From the NCBI GenBank assembly GCA_002007465.1, contig LNAC01000782.1, forward strand, positions 294,917 to 358,916: DNA of 64,000 bases, written 5' to 3'. Positions 1 to 11,479 of the stretch are shown in pieces; within the stretch, counting starts at the first letter, position 1, and each line of letters starts with the position of its first letter. The notes beneath the pieces were generated by a model. That model ran no database searches and was not told the origin of the DNA. It saw nothing but the letters and a program-made list of their open reading frames with translations. The position numbers were made by a program, and so were the translations under genes. Origin of the DNA: Ailurus styani (Eukaryota; Chordata; Mammalia; Carnivora; Ailuridae).

Positions 1-59
1 GAGATCATGACCTGAGCCGAAAGCAGAGGCTTTAACCCACTGAGCCACCCAGGCGCCCC
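1..59 (-). mobile_element. Can-SINE (SINEC), head portion cut by window edge
   Basis: Reverse complement of the tRNA-like SINE head, running from the GATC box region to the terminal GGGCGCC. Only the head is present because the element runs off the left edge. It lies head-to-head with the next SINE, 36 bp away. Confidence 0.9.
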
Positions 60-95
60 AAAAAAGAAGCAGTCTTTTAAAATCACTGTGTGAAG

Positions 96-318
96 GGCGC
101 ATGGGTGGCTCAGTCTGACTCTTGATTTTCGGCTCAGGTCATGATCTTAGGGTCTTGGGAACCAGCCCTGCCTCTGGCTCCCTGCTCATCAGGGAGCTTG
201 AGATTCTCTCTCTCCCTTTCCCTCTGCCCTCCCTCCTCCCTGCCCCTCCTCCCCCTGTGTGTGTGCACACGAGTGTACTCTTTCTCTCTGTCTCAAAAAT
301 AAGTAAGTCTTTAAAAAG
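96..318 (+). mobile_element. Can-SINE (SINEC), older diverged copy
   Basis: Starts GGGCGCATGGGTGGCTCAGT, then the GGCTCAGGTCATGATCTTAG box, a CT-rich middle and an AATAAGTAAGTCTTTAAAAA tail. Imperfect 16-bp TSD: aaaatcactgtgtgaa (80-95) and aaaattactgcatgat (320-335). The divergence of body and TSD suggests an older insertion. Confidence 0.88.
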
Positions 319-417
319 ATAAAATTACTGCATGATTTCATGTTATGTGATCTTAAATGTGCATTTGTAACAAAATTAATTACATGAACTTTTACAAGTA
401 GTTATTTTCAATTTAAC

Positions 418-429
418 ATATATATATAT

Positions 430-469
<40 letters not shown>
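418..469. repeat. (TA)n microsatellite
   Basis: About 52 bp of almost pure alternating TA with one AACA interruption near 430. Likely length-polymorphic and prone to cruciform extrusion or replication slippage. Confidence 0.95.
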
Positions 470-470
<1 letters not shown>

Positions 471-1015
471 TCAAAGGTGTATATGTGTTTGTATGTGAAC
501 ATTCAGTTTGGTCCCAAATTATTTCACATTTTATGGCTGAGGAAATGGAACCTTTAGGTGCCCAGCTCCCTCTGGCTAGTCTACCATGGTCCATCACCAT
601 TTCCCGCGCCTGGTGGGCGCCACAGGCAGTGCCTGCCTACCGCTCCAGCTCATTGGACTTCTGCCAGATCACACTCCTGTCTTTTTGTTTTCAGTTACCC
701 TGCCCTAGACTTCCTGATTCCTTGCACCTGTGCTTTGTTTCCTCTTTCCCTTTTCTTCTGGTATATGCCTTCACAGAGCCATTGGCATTTCATTCAAAAT
801 GTAGTCAGTTTGGTTGAAATGCAACATATACACTTAAAAAGATCACCAAGCTGTGTAGAATGGCACAGTGAAAACCACGGGGCTTATGGGAAAATGCAGT
901 TGGAGCACAAAATTTAAAAACTTCCTCAATGACACATAAAAAAGGCCAGAAACTAATACAAAATGGCAGTACACTTTTGCACATGTGAAATCATTAAGAA
1001 ATACGTAAAGACATC
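470..1015. other. No gene recognised
   Basis: Non-repetitive at this level of inspection. The open frames at 485-817 and 558-917 overlap in different frames, have no family signature and look like chance frames. Confidence 0.5.
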
Positions 1016-1033
1016 AATAAATACGGTGTTTTT

Positions 1034-1238
1034 GGGCGCCTGGGTGGCTCAGTGGGTTAAAGCCTCTGCCTTCGGCTCAGGTCATGATCTCAGGGTCCTG
1101 GGATCAAGGCCCGCATCGGGCTCTCCGCTCAGCGGAAAGCCTGCTTCCCCCTCTTTCTCTCTGCCTGCCTCTCTGCCTACTTGTGATCTCTATCTCTGTG
1201 TCAAATAAATAAATAAAATATTAAAAAAAAAATAAATT
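1034..1238 (+). mobile_element. Can-SINE (SINEC), full length, young
   Basis: Complete head, body, AAATAAATAAATAAAATA tail and poly(A). Bounded by a perfect 18-bp TSD, aataaatacggtgttttt, at 1016-1033 and 1239-1256. The identical TSD and near-consensus body indicate a recent insertion. Confidence 0.95.
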
Positions 1239-1256
1239 AATAAATACGGTGTTTTT

Positions 1257-1654
1257 CCTTGAGCAAGGTCTGGTGTTTACTTGTGGATGTGGGCTTTGGA
1301 ATGGCTGCTGCTTGTGAGGTGTGCAGAGGTAGAGTAGAAGGGAGGCTGTCTGAAGTCCTTCGGGAAGTCGTACCATCAGGTGGGTGTGGCCCAAGGTGAA
1401 CTGAGGGCCCTGGAAGAGGTCTGTGCTTCTGTTCCGTTTGTGTGTTCCTACCTGGCTCTGCTCAGCTGGGTGCAGATGTGTGCGGGTCCATCTGGAGGCC
1501 CTCGCAGATGAAATCGCTGCACAAGCAAACACAAAATCACATTATGCCCATGCGGTTCGCTAATATATCAACTTCACAGTTTCAAAACAGGTGTCAGCAG
1601 AACTGAGTGTATGCTGTTGTAAACTTTCGTGTATTTGTGTGATTTTCCGTGAAT
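1257..1654. other. No gene recognised
   Basis: Moderately GC-rich, apparently unique sequence. A minus-strand open frame (1221-1532) begins inside it and reads into the SINE tail, so it is not a credible gene. Confidence 0.5.
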
Positions 1655-1785
1655 GCCCATATTCTCCCATTAGACCAGACACCGTAAAGGCAGGGCTGTA
1701 TTTGTTTTTGGTCATCTTTGTGGCTCCACCATCTGGCACATTGTCTGCTTAGTGGTAGGCAATTGACGAATAAATTAATCTCTGT
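1655..1785 (+). mobile_element. L2 LINE 3-prime end fragment
   Basis: Resembles the L2 3-prime tail: an 'agac..gtaa..ggcagggctgt' block, then 'ctggcacattgtctgcttagtggtaggcaat' split by substitutions, ending in GAATAAATTAAT. Ancient and diverged; recognised from memory of the family. Confidence 0.6.
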
Positions 1786-1878
1786 GTCCAGTTTCCCTTC
1801 ATCTCCTATTTTCTCAGGACTCTTATTTCTGCTAGATACCCTATGAGTGAAAGGTTTATGGCTGATTATGGGTTTGGG

Positions 1879-1881
<3 letters not shown>

Positions 1882-1913
<32 letters not shown>

Positions 1914-1918
1914 TGTGT
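1882..1918. repeat. (GT)n microsatellite
   Basis: About 15 GT dinucleotides followed by an imperfect TTGTGTG end. Confidence 0.95.
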
Positions 1919-2082
1919 TGTTTATCTAGAGAGCTAATCGTTTATGATGGTTTCTTCATTAATTATCTACATGGTCCCTGTATCAGGCAGAACTGACACA
2001 GAAAAACAGAACTTATGTCAACTTGCTGGATGGAGGGAACTTGAGATGGGTATTTATTCAAAAGGTATTTTTCAGAGCTAAA

Positions 2083-2635
2083 AAATAACCTAAGTGTCTG
2101 TTGATGGAAGATTGGGTCAAGAAATTATATATATATACATACATACACAATGGAATATTATTTAGCCTTAATACAAAGGAGATTCTGTCATTTGCAGCAA
2201 CATGGATGAACTTGGAAGATATTATGTTAAGTGGAAATAAGCCAGACACAGAAAGAAAAAAGGTTGGGTAATCTCACTTATATGTGGAATCTAAAAAAGT
2301 CAAATATAGAGAAGCAGAGAGTAGAATGGTGGTTACGGGGACTGGGGGGGGTGGGAAAGATGGGGAGAAGCTGTCAAAGATACAGAATTGCTGTTATGTA
2401 GGATGGATAACTCCAGACATCTAATGTATAGCGTGATGACTATAGTTAATAATGCTGTACCGAATATTGGAAATTTGCTAAGGGAGGAGATTTCAGGTGC
2501 TCTCATCACGCACACACAAACCAGGGACAAAATATACCAATTAGCTTGATCATAGTAATCATTTCCCTGTGTATATGTATGTCAAATCATCATGTTGTAT
2601 ACCTTAGGTACATATAATTTTTATTTAAAAAGAAA
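2083..2635 (+). mobile_element. L1 LINE 3-prime end (L1M-type), sense
   Basis: Shows successive L1 ORF2-end and 3-prime UTR hallmarks: CACAATGGAATATTATTTAGCC, 'acatggatgaacttggaaga', 'taagccagacacagaaag', 'ctcacttatatgtggaatct', 'agagtagaatggtggtta', 'gactatagttaataatgctg' and 'catcatgttgtatacc'. It ends in an A-rich tail near 2630. It is 5-prime truncated and too diverged to code. Confidence 0.85.
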
Positions 2636-2644
2636 AAGCAAAGG

Positions 2645-3060
2645 GCGTGGTAAGGCAGTTCAGGGGTTGACTACAGCAGGAAGCTGCTGCCCGCCGCCAG
2701 GACTGGTGAGACCGGAGCTGAAGGTCGGAGCTACCCAGAGGGACAAGAAAGACCTAGCACCACAAAAGAGGAGTCACAGCCATTGATGAAAATGCTGCCT
2801 AAGCAGAGAGAGAAAGCGAGAGAGGCTAAAAAACACCCAGTTTATCCCGTGCTTGCAGCCCAGATCTCCAGGAATGCCTCCCAATTTAAGAACTTCGCTA
2901 GAAGCCAGTTGGTGGGGGAGTGTGGGAGTGTGGGTTGCAGGAATGAGCTCCACATCCCACAGGGCAGAGCAGGGGGAAGGAGAGAGCAATGGCGCAAAAG
3001 ACTGGTGCAGCTCCACTGTTCCATTGCATCCTTTTCAACAAATGAAGGGACCAGTGATAT
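2645..3060. repeat. Probable ancient interspersed repeat, family not assigned
   Basis: GC-richer than its surroundings. The order of motifs (gaagctgctgcc, gagctgaaggtcggagctacc, gaatgcctcccaattta, gaagccagttgg) reads like a diverged mammalian repeat that I cannot name. Three overlapping open frames cross it (2783-3088, 2842-3081, 2853-3104), none with a recognisable domain. Confidence 0.35.
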
Positions 3061-4920
3061 CTGTGCTGCCTTATGGGTCATTTTGTGACATTCTTCTTCA
3101 TTAGTTTGTAAGAGAAATACATAACAGTTAGGACTTTGGAGTTTCCTTATGAAAAAACTTACTGGCTAATGGAATATTTATCATTATAAGTGTGTGTCAC
3201 ATACATCTAGCTAACGAAAGGGGTGCAATATGCGTCATGATGAAACTTTTCCTTATGAGTCCTGATGCAAAGTATTTTAAAAAACCGAAGTCTCTCTCTA
3301 GCTTCAGGTCATAGGAACAGTGCAGTGCTTCTCACCTTTACCCTGTCTTATTTTCCTTGCTGTTTATAGGCAATACCATCCTCCAGAAATTATATTTCTG
3401 CCTGAATATTATTCTCCAGGGCAAAACAAAAGTAATCAAAATGGAACTTTTACAAATAATGATTGTGAGCAGACTATCTTGGAGACTGAGAACATTCCTT
3501 CTATTTGGGTTGCCTTTTTATTTGGTTCCTTCCTTGTATCATTTAGCCCAACAATGCTATATACTGCAGAAATGGCGAGGCACAGATTGTTATTATTTTT
3601 TTTTTTGAAAGATATTAAAGGGCTCAGGTCAGTGAAAAGACTATACAGTACTTACTCTGTAGACTCCATTCTTGTTTTGTTTTTGTAAAATACATGAAAG
3701 AAACTATAAGTGCACGAATGAAAGACTTTTAAAATCATTGACTAATTCCCCCTTACAAGGAGGAAGTATTAGAGAAACAAAAAATGTAATTTAATTTTAA
3801 TGTATCTTAAATTTCAAAAAAAAAGTATTTCTGTGTATCCTGTAGTTCTATTTCAGAACTAACATTTAGCTCTGAATTCCAAAGGCATTATACGCAAGAT
3901 ACGTTTTTTATTCTTAGTCTATAAATTTGTGGTCATGGTGAAATATTTGTTATCTTTTCCTCTGTTAGAGGCACTGCAAAGTGTCATTTACAAGGCAAGT
4001 TACACTGACATCCACTGGCCCTGTAAACGGGGATAAGTTATTATACTAGCTACAGTATTTTAAGCCCCATACTTAAGAGTACAAATAAGGAAATTTCTTA
4101 GTTATGGGCTAACTTCATCATATCTGTTTTTTGGTTTTTTTTTTTCCTCATTAAATTCAAGATATTCCTCTCACCTTTCCTCCCTGGATGGTACCTGTTG
4201 TGGGAGGTGTATTTAGCTCCTGGGGGTCTACCATGGTCCAGGCTGACATTCTCTGAGGTGTTAACCCTTGACATTGGGCATTGTCCAGCCTTCCTCATAC
4301 TGGCTTCTGCAGATTATCCCAGATCCCACCTGCACCCCCTTCAGCTGGTCCGTCCTGCCCTCTCCACAGCATCCCCTGTCACCAGGGGAGGCCCTTCTGG
4401 TCTTCTGTCTTGCCCCGTGTGTCGCAACCTTGCCCCTCTTGGTGGTGAGGGTAGTGTTTGCCTACTCCTCAAATCAGGCAATGAGCTTGGTGGGGGTGGT
4501 CTAGCTGGTATTTTGGGCCACAGGAGTGTGGGGACAGTAAGATGGGGGGGAGTAGAGGGCCACATACCATTTCCCAAGGCTCCAGAAGGGAAGGGGGACA
4601 TGCTCTGGTGGGTTTGATTGTTCCCCACCTCCCCCCTTCTTAGAAACCCAAACTATATTTAAGTTTTCTGTTTCCCTTTAAATGTGTCTGCTCTTTTAAA
4701 AACATTTTTACAAAGCCAATTTTTAAGCTGAAAAGTTAAGAATTTGAGCTTTTTGTTTCCTGATTCTTTTATAGACCTGCCTTTCAGGCAATAAATGATT
4801 GAATAGAGGTCCTTGTGGGGAAAGGCCGAAGGTCCCAGTGAAGTTCAGTAAAGCTGGGGTGAAGTAGCCTCAGACAATACCCAATAAGCTTTCTTAAAGC
4901 CTGTTGTATAACTCTTGGGG
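3061..4920. other. No gene recognised
   Basis: Mostly AT-rich, apparently unique sequence, with T-runs near 3595 and 4135 and a GC-richer block at 4190-4630. Frames at 3320-3688, 4198-4617 and 4341-4628 reach 95-139 codons. They are proline/serine/leucine-rich, unlike a known domain, and mutually overlapping, so I do not call them. Confidence 0.45.
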
Positions 4921-5005
4921 GCCTGTTTCCTCACCTGTAAAAGAGGGATTCTATTGCCCAGTTTAAGTGGCTATTATAAAGATTAAATGTGATAGATTAG
5001 GATGG
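4921..5005 (+). mobile_element. MIR SINE fragment
   Basis: Matches the MIR core and 3-prime half in order: 'tttcctcacctgtaaaagag', then 'ggctattataaagattaaat'. Diverged, with no TSD visible. Confidence 0.68.
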
Positions 5006-5559
5006 CTGCCATACCCACCGACGTAAAAAATGTTAGTTCTTTCTCTTTCACTTCCCCTTCTTCCCCCGTAGTTTAGAGACAGAAAAGTTTAGCTGAGGCA
5101 GATACACAATATCAAATAAAATCGGAAAGTGGACTCAAGGCTATAATTCAAAGTGTTACTCCTGTAACTGGTGAGGCAAAGCCTGGAAAAAGTCTTGTGT
5201 TATTACAGAAGCAGTACATGTGTGCTGTAATAAATGAGGCACCTCTGACTAGCAAACGAGCAAAACCAAGAAAAAGTCCCCATGTTCCTGCATGCAGAGA
5301 TTACTACTTTTAACAGTGTTGTGTTTATTCACTTTGATCTCTCTGGCTCTCTCTGTATACCTATGTATGCATATATAAATTTGTACCATATGTTTCATCT
5401 CATTTAGAGCCAAAGAATGTTCTCTTTTTCCTTGTCCCCAAAATGTCGTACACTGCTGGTTACCCAATAAGCATCCAAAAGAGGGATGCAGGTTGCCTGT
5501 GTTTGTTCTGTCTCTTACGTCTTACTGAAGTAAGGGTGGTGTATTTTTACTGCCCTTGA
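5006..5559. other. No gene recognised
   Basis: Apparently unique AT-rich sequence. The minus-strand open frame at 5249-5467 has no family signature. Confidence 0.45.
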
Positions 5560-5940
5560 CTTGTGGAGGAGACCTGTCCAGCTGTCCTGTGAAATGTCTT
5601 ATCTTCTGGGTTTGTCTTACTTCTTCTTCAAGGTGTTTAGCTTGTCCCTCTGTTGTTTGTTAATCAGACGTTTCGTCTACAATGTTTTTAAGTCTATTTG
5701 ACTTTGCTTCATCATTGATGCTGTAGATGGCATCATATCAGAATAAAAAATCTTGGTGGTGAGAAAATCAATGGTTGCGTCAGGGTGATGGCTCTCTGAT
5801 ACTTTCATTGTGCAGTTAAGTATTTCCTGTTCTATCTGGCGAGCACCCATTATGGGGTTACTTTGGCATTATATGGATGTCTGATTCCTCATCTACCATT
5901 CACCTTACAGTTTTAGCACCATTTATGATGAATAAAGGTA
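5560..5940 (-). mobile_element. Possible ancient L1M fragment, antisense
   Basis: Runs of similarity to a common mammalian L1M segment in antisense: 'gcttgtccctctgttgtttg', 'atgctgtagatggcatcata', 'tcagggtgatggctctctga' and 'gttttagcaccatttatgat'. Highly diverged. The subfamily, and even the L1 assignment, need RepeatMasker. Confidence 0.42.
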
Positions 5941-8379
5941 TTTTGATTCAGAAGAAGTGACTCAGTGTATTATAGAGATGGAGATTGGCATGGAAGGTTT
6001 TTAACAAGTAGCTATGTCAGCTTTTCCCTTTTCAAATTAGGAAGGAGGCCAGACCTTAGTAGTCTTTGGCAAAGACATATCTTTTTGGCCAAGACACAGG
6101 ATTGCCAGAAATACCAAGAACTGAGACTGAAATTCAGAGGAAAGTGTAGGATGACTTTAACCAAGAATGATTTTGAATTTGTGTTTGGGATGAGTGTAAG
6201 GGGAGGGTGAAAGTTTAGAAAATGATGGAATTTGTAACCCAATGTTATTCAAAAAATTTAAGGCACTTTAAAAATGAAATCTAAGACACTTCAAAAACTG
6301 AAGTTGGATGACTCTTTTTTTCAAGGAAGTCTCGAGTTGGAATAATTTTTCCTTTATATCAGTATAGTATATTTTGATGAAGTACCAGGATTTTATGAGC
6401 TCTGACAATTTCTTCATAAGCCCTCTCTTTTCTGCTCTCCAGATGTAAATTATTCTTTTCTGTTTGCCAGGAGTAAATTACCCTGTGCTCTGGCACACTG
6501 ACTACTTCTAAGGCTGCTAGGAGGATTAGATAGTATTGGATTCTTAAAGAGCTTCAAGATCTAGGTTTTAGGAATAGGCTGCTTTGGAAAATATGCTCGG
6601 AGTGTAAGTTTGAAAGAGGAACCAACTTTGCTGGTCTGTTTTTCCCCTTGGATGACAAGATTCAAAGTCCTTTGAAGACTTGGAACAGAATTTGAAGTTT
6701 TTCCTTAGGAAATATAGAGATTGGTGGTTTTAAGAGGTATGGAAGATTATATTGTATTATTGTCTCCTTATCGATTGTATTATTAGAAACATATTGCTGT
6801 CCCTTGCTCAGGTGCTAACTAGATGCTGGCCATGTGACATGCTTCCGGCCACTGAAATGTGAGAGTAGATTATGAATGCTATTTCCAAGTCAGAGTCTTA
6901 GGAATCATGGTGCGGGTCTACCAATGCTCTTTTCTTCATCTGCCCTGAGACTGGCACTCGCCAGGTAGTAGCTGCTCTTTCAACCTGGCTTTTAGATCTG
7001 TGATGAATGGATAACGTATTTGAGAAATGAACCTTGTTTGGGGTTGGGAACCAGTAACCAGTTTGTTACTGCAGCATCACTTAGCCTAAACTGACTGCCA
7101 CTGAGGAGGTATGAGATGTGTGAATATAACAGAGCTGGTACTGATACCAGCTAGAGGGTATGGATGAGAATTTTAGTCTGTAATCCTCTGCACACTTGTC
7201 TTGAAGACATCTGGATTTTCCTTTCAGCTCTGTGATTCAATAAAGTAAGCTGCCAAACTAGAACAGGGTTAAAGGGTCCATGGGGAGATACGTTAAGCTA
7301 CTACAGTCATGCGTAACACCACAAATCACAACTGCTTGCAAGAATGAGAAAGAACTTTCTCCGATTAGAGCATTAGTCTTCTTTGAGGTTAGCACTAGTG
7401 ATTTGTTGGGACAATTAACTGAAAGTGAGCTGGAACTTTTTAATTATTTTTCTTTCAGATATGCTATTTGAGATAGTTATTTGAATTGCAGTGTCACATT
7501 GTGAAATAACACAATCTGTTGCTTTTATAGTCACACAGATTAATTTTCAACTGAGGTATAAATGTCAGCTGATGTATGTCCTACTCAGCTTAGGAAAAAA
7601 AATTCCTTTATATTTGATTTTTTTTTTTAGGAGAAAACATGCTCAGAATAAAGTGTGAGAGCTGTGCATTGAGAGGAAAAACCATTCTGTCCTCAATGTA
7701 AATTAATTTCTCAGAACTGAGGCAGGATAAATACTGCTGAAGTGTACACCTTAATTACAAACCTCAGGGATCTTAAGTTTTATGGCTCAGTTTAAGTATC
7801 TAAACCTGTGCAGCATGCCTTAAGTTAGCCAAGTTGCTTACTACATGGTTATAAATCATGATTTTGCATAAGGAGAATCACATACAATTTAAGAATTAGA
7901 GACACAGCACTGTTCACCTCGCCTGACTGAATGAAACTGGCATGCAAAAGGATGTTCTTCTCAGCAGATCATTGTGCTACGTATTGGGAATTTTCGGATA
8001 TAGGTAATTCAGGGAATCAGGAAACGGAAATGAGGGTCTGTAATTCTTAATTGAAATTTAGCCTTCAGATTAACTTCATTAGTATGCAGCTGATTAGGAA
8101 GTACGTATTTATTAAATGAAATGACCTCTAGATTTGCATTTTCAGGACAAAATTAGGTTCTCAGAGGTGTAAGGATATTGAAAATCACTATAATTAAAAT
8201 TATAACACTTTGGTTTTTAAAGTTTTTTTTATAGTTTTGAAAGTTGCTTCGAGGCCATTTCCTTCTCCACTTCAGTCCTCAGCAAAAAGTGATCCTTTTG
8301 ACATGAAAAAGGTGAATACGCATTTCCCAATTCTAAAGAATTGATAATCGCTACTTACTGTTAATTTGAATGACCAAGT
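5941..8379. other. No gene recognised (SINE-free unique sequence)
   Basis: About 2.4 kb of AT-rich sequence without recognisable young repeats. Short frames at 5965-6210 and 7280-7471 have no domain signature. Parts of 7500-8200 are rich in TAAT/ATTA homeodomain-like cores, too common in AT-rich DNA to call. Confidence 0.45.
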
Positions 8380-8560
8380 TCAGTTCACTAAATACCTCCT
8401 GAGTGTTGGTCACTATGCTAAACTGGTGATACAGAAATGAAGAGATTTGCTCCCTACCCTCATGAGGCTTACAACCTAGGAAAGAAAACAGAACACACAA
8501 AAAAGAAGCAACGCATAGCTTGATATGTAGTGTGATGGTAATATTATGGAAGAGAGAATA
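8380..8560 (-). mobile_element. L2 LINE 3-prime end, antisense
   Basis: Reads as the reverse complement of the L2 tail: 'ctaaatacctcctgagtgtt', 'ctatgctaaactggtgatac', 'ccctcatgaggcttacaacc' and a degenerate 'tgtgatggtaat'. Ancient and diverged. Confidence 0.58.
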
Positions 8561-8947
8561 ATTCCATTATGGGGAAATAGGGAAAGATGAACAAAACTTT
8601 TTGAAAATACGTTATTTTCAAAGTTGACTTCTCAATCTACTTGACAGTGGAGTTAAGATGGACATTATAAAAACTTTGTAAAGGGGATAGTTTAGAGAAT
8701 AATGAGTATGTAACTATTTCTAGTTCTTACAGCTTGTGACATTGTATAAGCAAAGGATTCTTTAGTTTCAAGAGACAGAAAGAATGGAGCCCTATGCAGA
8801 GGTATCCTATGCTCTTTTATTTCCCAAACCTACCTAGAGATCTTTCGTGGCCTAGGGAAGGAAGGGGTTTTGTTCTCAGGACTTACCAAATTCTTAGCTC
8901 AGGGGTGTTTCCTGTCTAACTCTCTTTTGCTACCAAGTGCCAAAAGC

Positions 8948-8949
<2 letters not shown>

Positions 8950-8999
<50 letters not shown>
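8950..8999. repeat. (GT)n microsatellite
   Basis: About 24 consecutive GT units ending GTATGTGT. The longest dinucleotide tract in the window apart from the TA tract at 418, and likely polymorphic. Confidence 0.96.
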
Positions 9000-9005
<6 letters not shown>

Positions 9006-10115
9006 CTGAAATTCCTCTCCCACTTCACTTTGGATAAATTACATTTCCCTACAGGTAATAAACCCCATTGATTAGATGGAGGAAAGCACAGATAATATTT
9101 AAAAAATGTAAAGGAAAATAAAACCTATTTAATATCTCAAAATACTAAAATAATATTTGGTTACTTTTATTGAACTAGATATTGTTGCATTATCTAGGTT
9201 TCAATTCTATAACAAATCATATTTGTTCATGAAAGTTAAAATAAAATTCTGCCTTCTTTATGAAGCTTTTGTCAATAATTTGTCATAGCTATCTCCACTT
9301 TTATTTGAAATTTCTATAACATTTACAATTTATGTAATGGAGCTGTCAATTCTGAATTGCCTTGTATCTCATCTCCTATTGTCTATGTTAAAACATTTTC
9401 TCCCTAAAAAGATGAAAGTCCTTGCAGAGTCCAAGGACTGTAACTTATACTTTCTCCGCTGAGATAGTTGTAAACATGCAACATAGGACTTCCAGGTTCC
9501 CATTGCATAATGGCATCTGTGTACATCCAGATCTACCCATACATCTTCCAAAGGAAGAATGCAGATCAACAAAGAGAGCAGATGAAACCACAGCATAACT
9601 ACGAGACCTAGGACGCTACAGCCTTCAAGTTACCTTAAGTTAAAGAAACACCCAGGTCTAGCAGAGGAAAATCAGAAGAGAGAAAAAGAGAAATGCGAGG
9701 GTTGATGGAAACATGGAAAATATTTTCTAGCTGGAGGAAAAGTACCACCTCCACTGGGGACTTTAGGAGGAGGCCTGGGACTTGGCAGATCAGGGTGTTT
9801 ACTGGTGGGGACTTAAAAGGAAATAATTTGAATGTATATGGGAAGAGAGGTGGCTTTCTCAGGGAGGCATTCCATCTAGTGGATAAGGGGGTGACTTGAC
9901 ATGGGGAGCATTCATTGGAGACTTACTTCATAGTAATGGGAAAGAAAGAAGAAGGGGAAAAATTTAAGGGCCCTAGAGAAACAAAATCTGGTAAGTCCTA
10001 GCCACCCATTCCCCCCAAAAAGTGCACTTCTTCATGCCAGTAGTGCTCTTGGACAAAGAAACCTGATAAGGTCACAGTTATGCAACCATCTCCCGAGCCA
10101 GTTGTTTTAACTGCA
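9000..10115. other. No gene recognised
   Basis: Apparently unique sequence. The frames at 9369-9596 (minus) and 9693-9899 (plus) are short and featureless. It is the last part of the SINE-free block that starts at 1257. Confidence 0.45.
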
Positions 10116-10131
10116 TCAAAACAGCAGTTTT

Positions 10132-10301
10132 GGGCGCCTGACTGGCTCAGTGGGTTAAAGCCTCTGCCTTCGGCTCAGGTCATGATCTCAGGGTCCTGGG
10201 ATCAAGGCCCGCATCGGGCTCTCTGCTCAGCAGGGAGCCTGCTGCCTCCTCTCTCTCTGCCTGCCTCTCAGTCTGCTTGTGATCTCTCTCTCTGTGTCAA
10301 A

Positions 10302-10340
<39 letters not shown>

Positions 10341-10345
10341 AATTT
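10132..10345 (+). mobile_element. Can-SINE (SINEC), full length
   Basis: Complete copy with head GGGCGCCTGACTGGCTCAGT and an expanded (AAAT)n tail (about 10292-10341). TSD is approximately aaaacagcagttt on the left (10118-10130) and aaaacagcaggttt on the right. Together with the antisense copy at 10711 it forms an inverted SINE pair. Confidence 0.93.
10292..10341. repeat. (AAAT)n tail microsatellite
   Basis: About twelve AAAT units forming the SINE tail, and longer than in the other copies here. This looks like secondary expansion of a SINE tail into a tetranucleotide microsatellite. Confidence 0.93.
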
Positions 10346-10384
10346 AAGACCAAACCAAAACAAAAAAACAGCAGGTTTATTCTT

Positions 10385-11405
10385 TTTTAAATATAACAGC
10401 TTTCTTGTGATGCGATTCATATACCACACAAACTTACCAATTTAAAATGTACAATTCAGTGGTTTTTAGTATGTTCACAGAGCTGTGTAACCATTACCAC
10501 AACACATTTTAGAACATTGTCATTACCCCAAAGAGAAGCCCCATTCCCATTAACAGGGCCCCAGTTTCTTCCAAGTCCTCTCTTTCCTGACCCCTGACAA
10601 CCTTAATTTATGTCATTTCTGTATAGGTTTTCCTATTCTGGAAATTTCATATAAATGGAAACATACAGTATATGGTCTTTTGTGACTGGTATCTTTCAGT
10701 TAGCATAATGTTTTTTTTTTTTTTAAGATTTTATTTATTCATTTGACACAGAGAGAGAGATTACAAGTAGGCAGAGAGGCAGGCAGAGAGAGAGGAGAGA
10801 GGAGGAAGCAGGCTCCCCGCCGAGCAGAGAGCCCGATGTGGGCCTAGATCCCAGGACCCTGGGATCATGACCTGAGCCGAAGGCAGCGGCTTTAACCTAC
10901 TGAGCCACCCAGGCGCCCAGCATAATGTTTTCAATATTCACCCATGTTCATCAATATCTCTCAGTATTCCTTTCCTTTTATTGTCTAGTAATATCTTATT
11001 GGATGAATACAACACATTTTACTCATCAGTTAATGGCCATTGAGGTGGTTCTACTTTTTAGCTACTGCTAAATAGCTACTGCTATGAACATTCCTGTACG
11101 AGTCTTTGGACCTGTTTTAATTTCTCTTGGATATACCTAGGAGTGGTTTTGCTGGACCATATGGTAACTGTATGTTTAACCTTGTGAACTGCTAGACTGT
11201 TTCTCAAAGCACCATTTTGCATTCTCACCAGCAGCGCCTCAGGGTTTTAACTTCCCATATTCTTGCCAACCTTTGTTAGTATCTGTCTTTTTGATCCTAA
11301 TGGGTATGAAGTGGTATCTCATGCTTTGGATTTTCATTTTTCTGATGTCTGATGATGCTGAGCATCTTTCCACATAATCGAGGGTTAAGAATACTTTCAT
11401 CCTCC
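10385..11405 (-). mobile_element. L1M LINE, antisense fragment interrupted by a SINE
   Basis: Reverse-complement L1 ORF2-end and 3-prime region: 'aaaatgtacaattcagtggt', 'accattaccacaacacattt', 'atataaatggaaacatacag', 'ctgctatgaacattcctgta', 'cctaggagtggttttgctgg', 'ggtatgaagtggtatctcat'. The SINE at 10711-10918 sits in the middle with its TSD. No open frame survives. Confidence 0.82.
10711..10918 (-). mobile_element. Can-SINE (SINEC), inserted in L1M
   Basis: Poly(T), then AAGATTTTATTTATTCATTT, a GA-rich middle and the reverse head ending GGCGCCC. TSD agcataatgttt at 10702-10713 (running into the T tract) and 10919-10930. It splits the older L1M, which gives the relative age. Confidence 0.94.
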
Positions 11406-11479
11406 AATATGTTAAGTAACTTGAATTTAAATAAAAAAAAGAAACTAAAAAAAAATACTTTTGTCATCCCTCGAAAATT

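Noticed and set aside
1..59. tRNA gene (tRNA-like SINE heads)
   Set aside because: Can-SINE heads derive from tRNA-Lys but lack a foldable cloverleaf with a proper acceptor stem and anticodon arm. None here is a tRNA gene.
418..469. Centromeric or telomeric repeat
   Set aside because: It is a simple TA microsatellite. No TTAGGG arrays or alpha-like satellites occur in the window.
4198..4617. 139-codon open frame, the longest in the window
   Set aside because: Overlaps other frames on both strands, has no domain signature and sits in GC-richer DNA where long chance frames are expected. No splice or promoter context.
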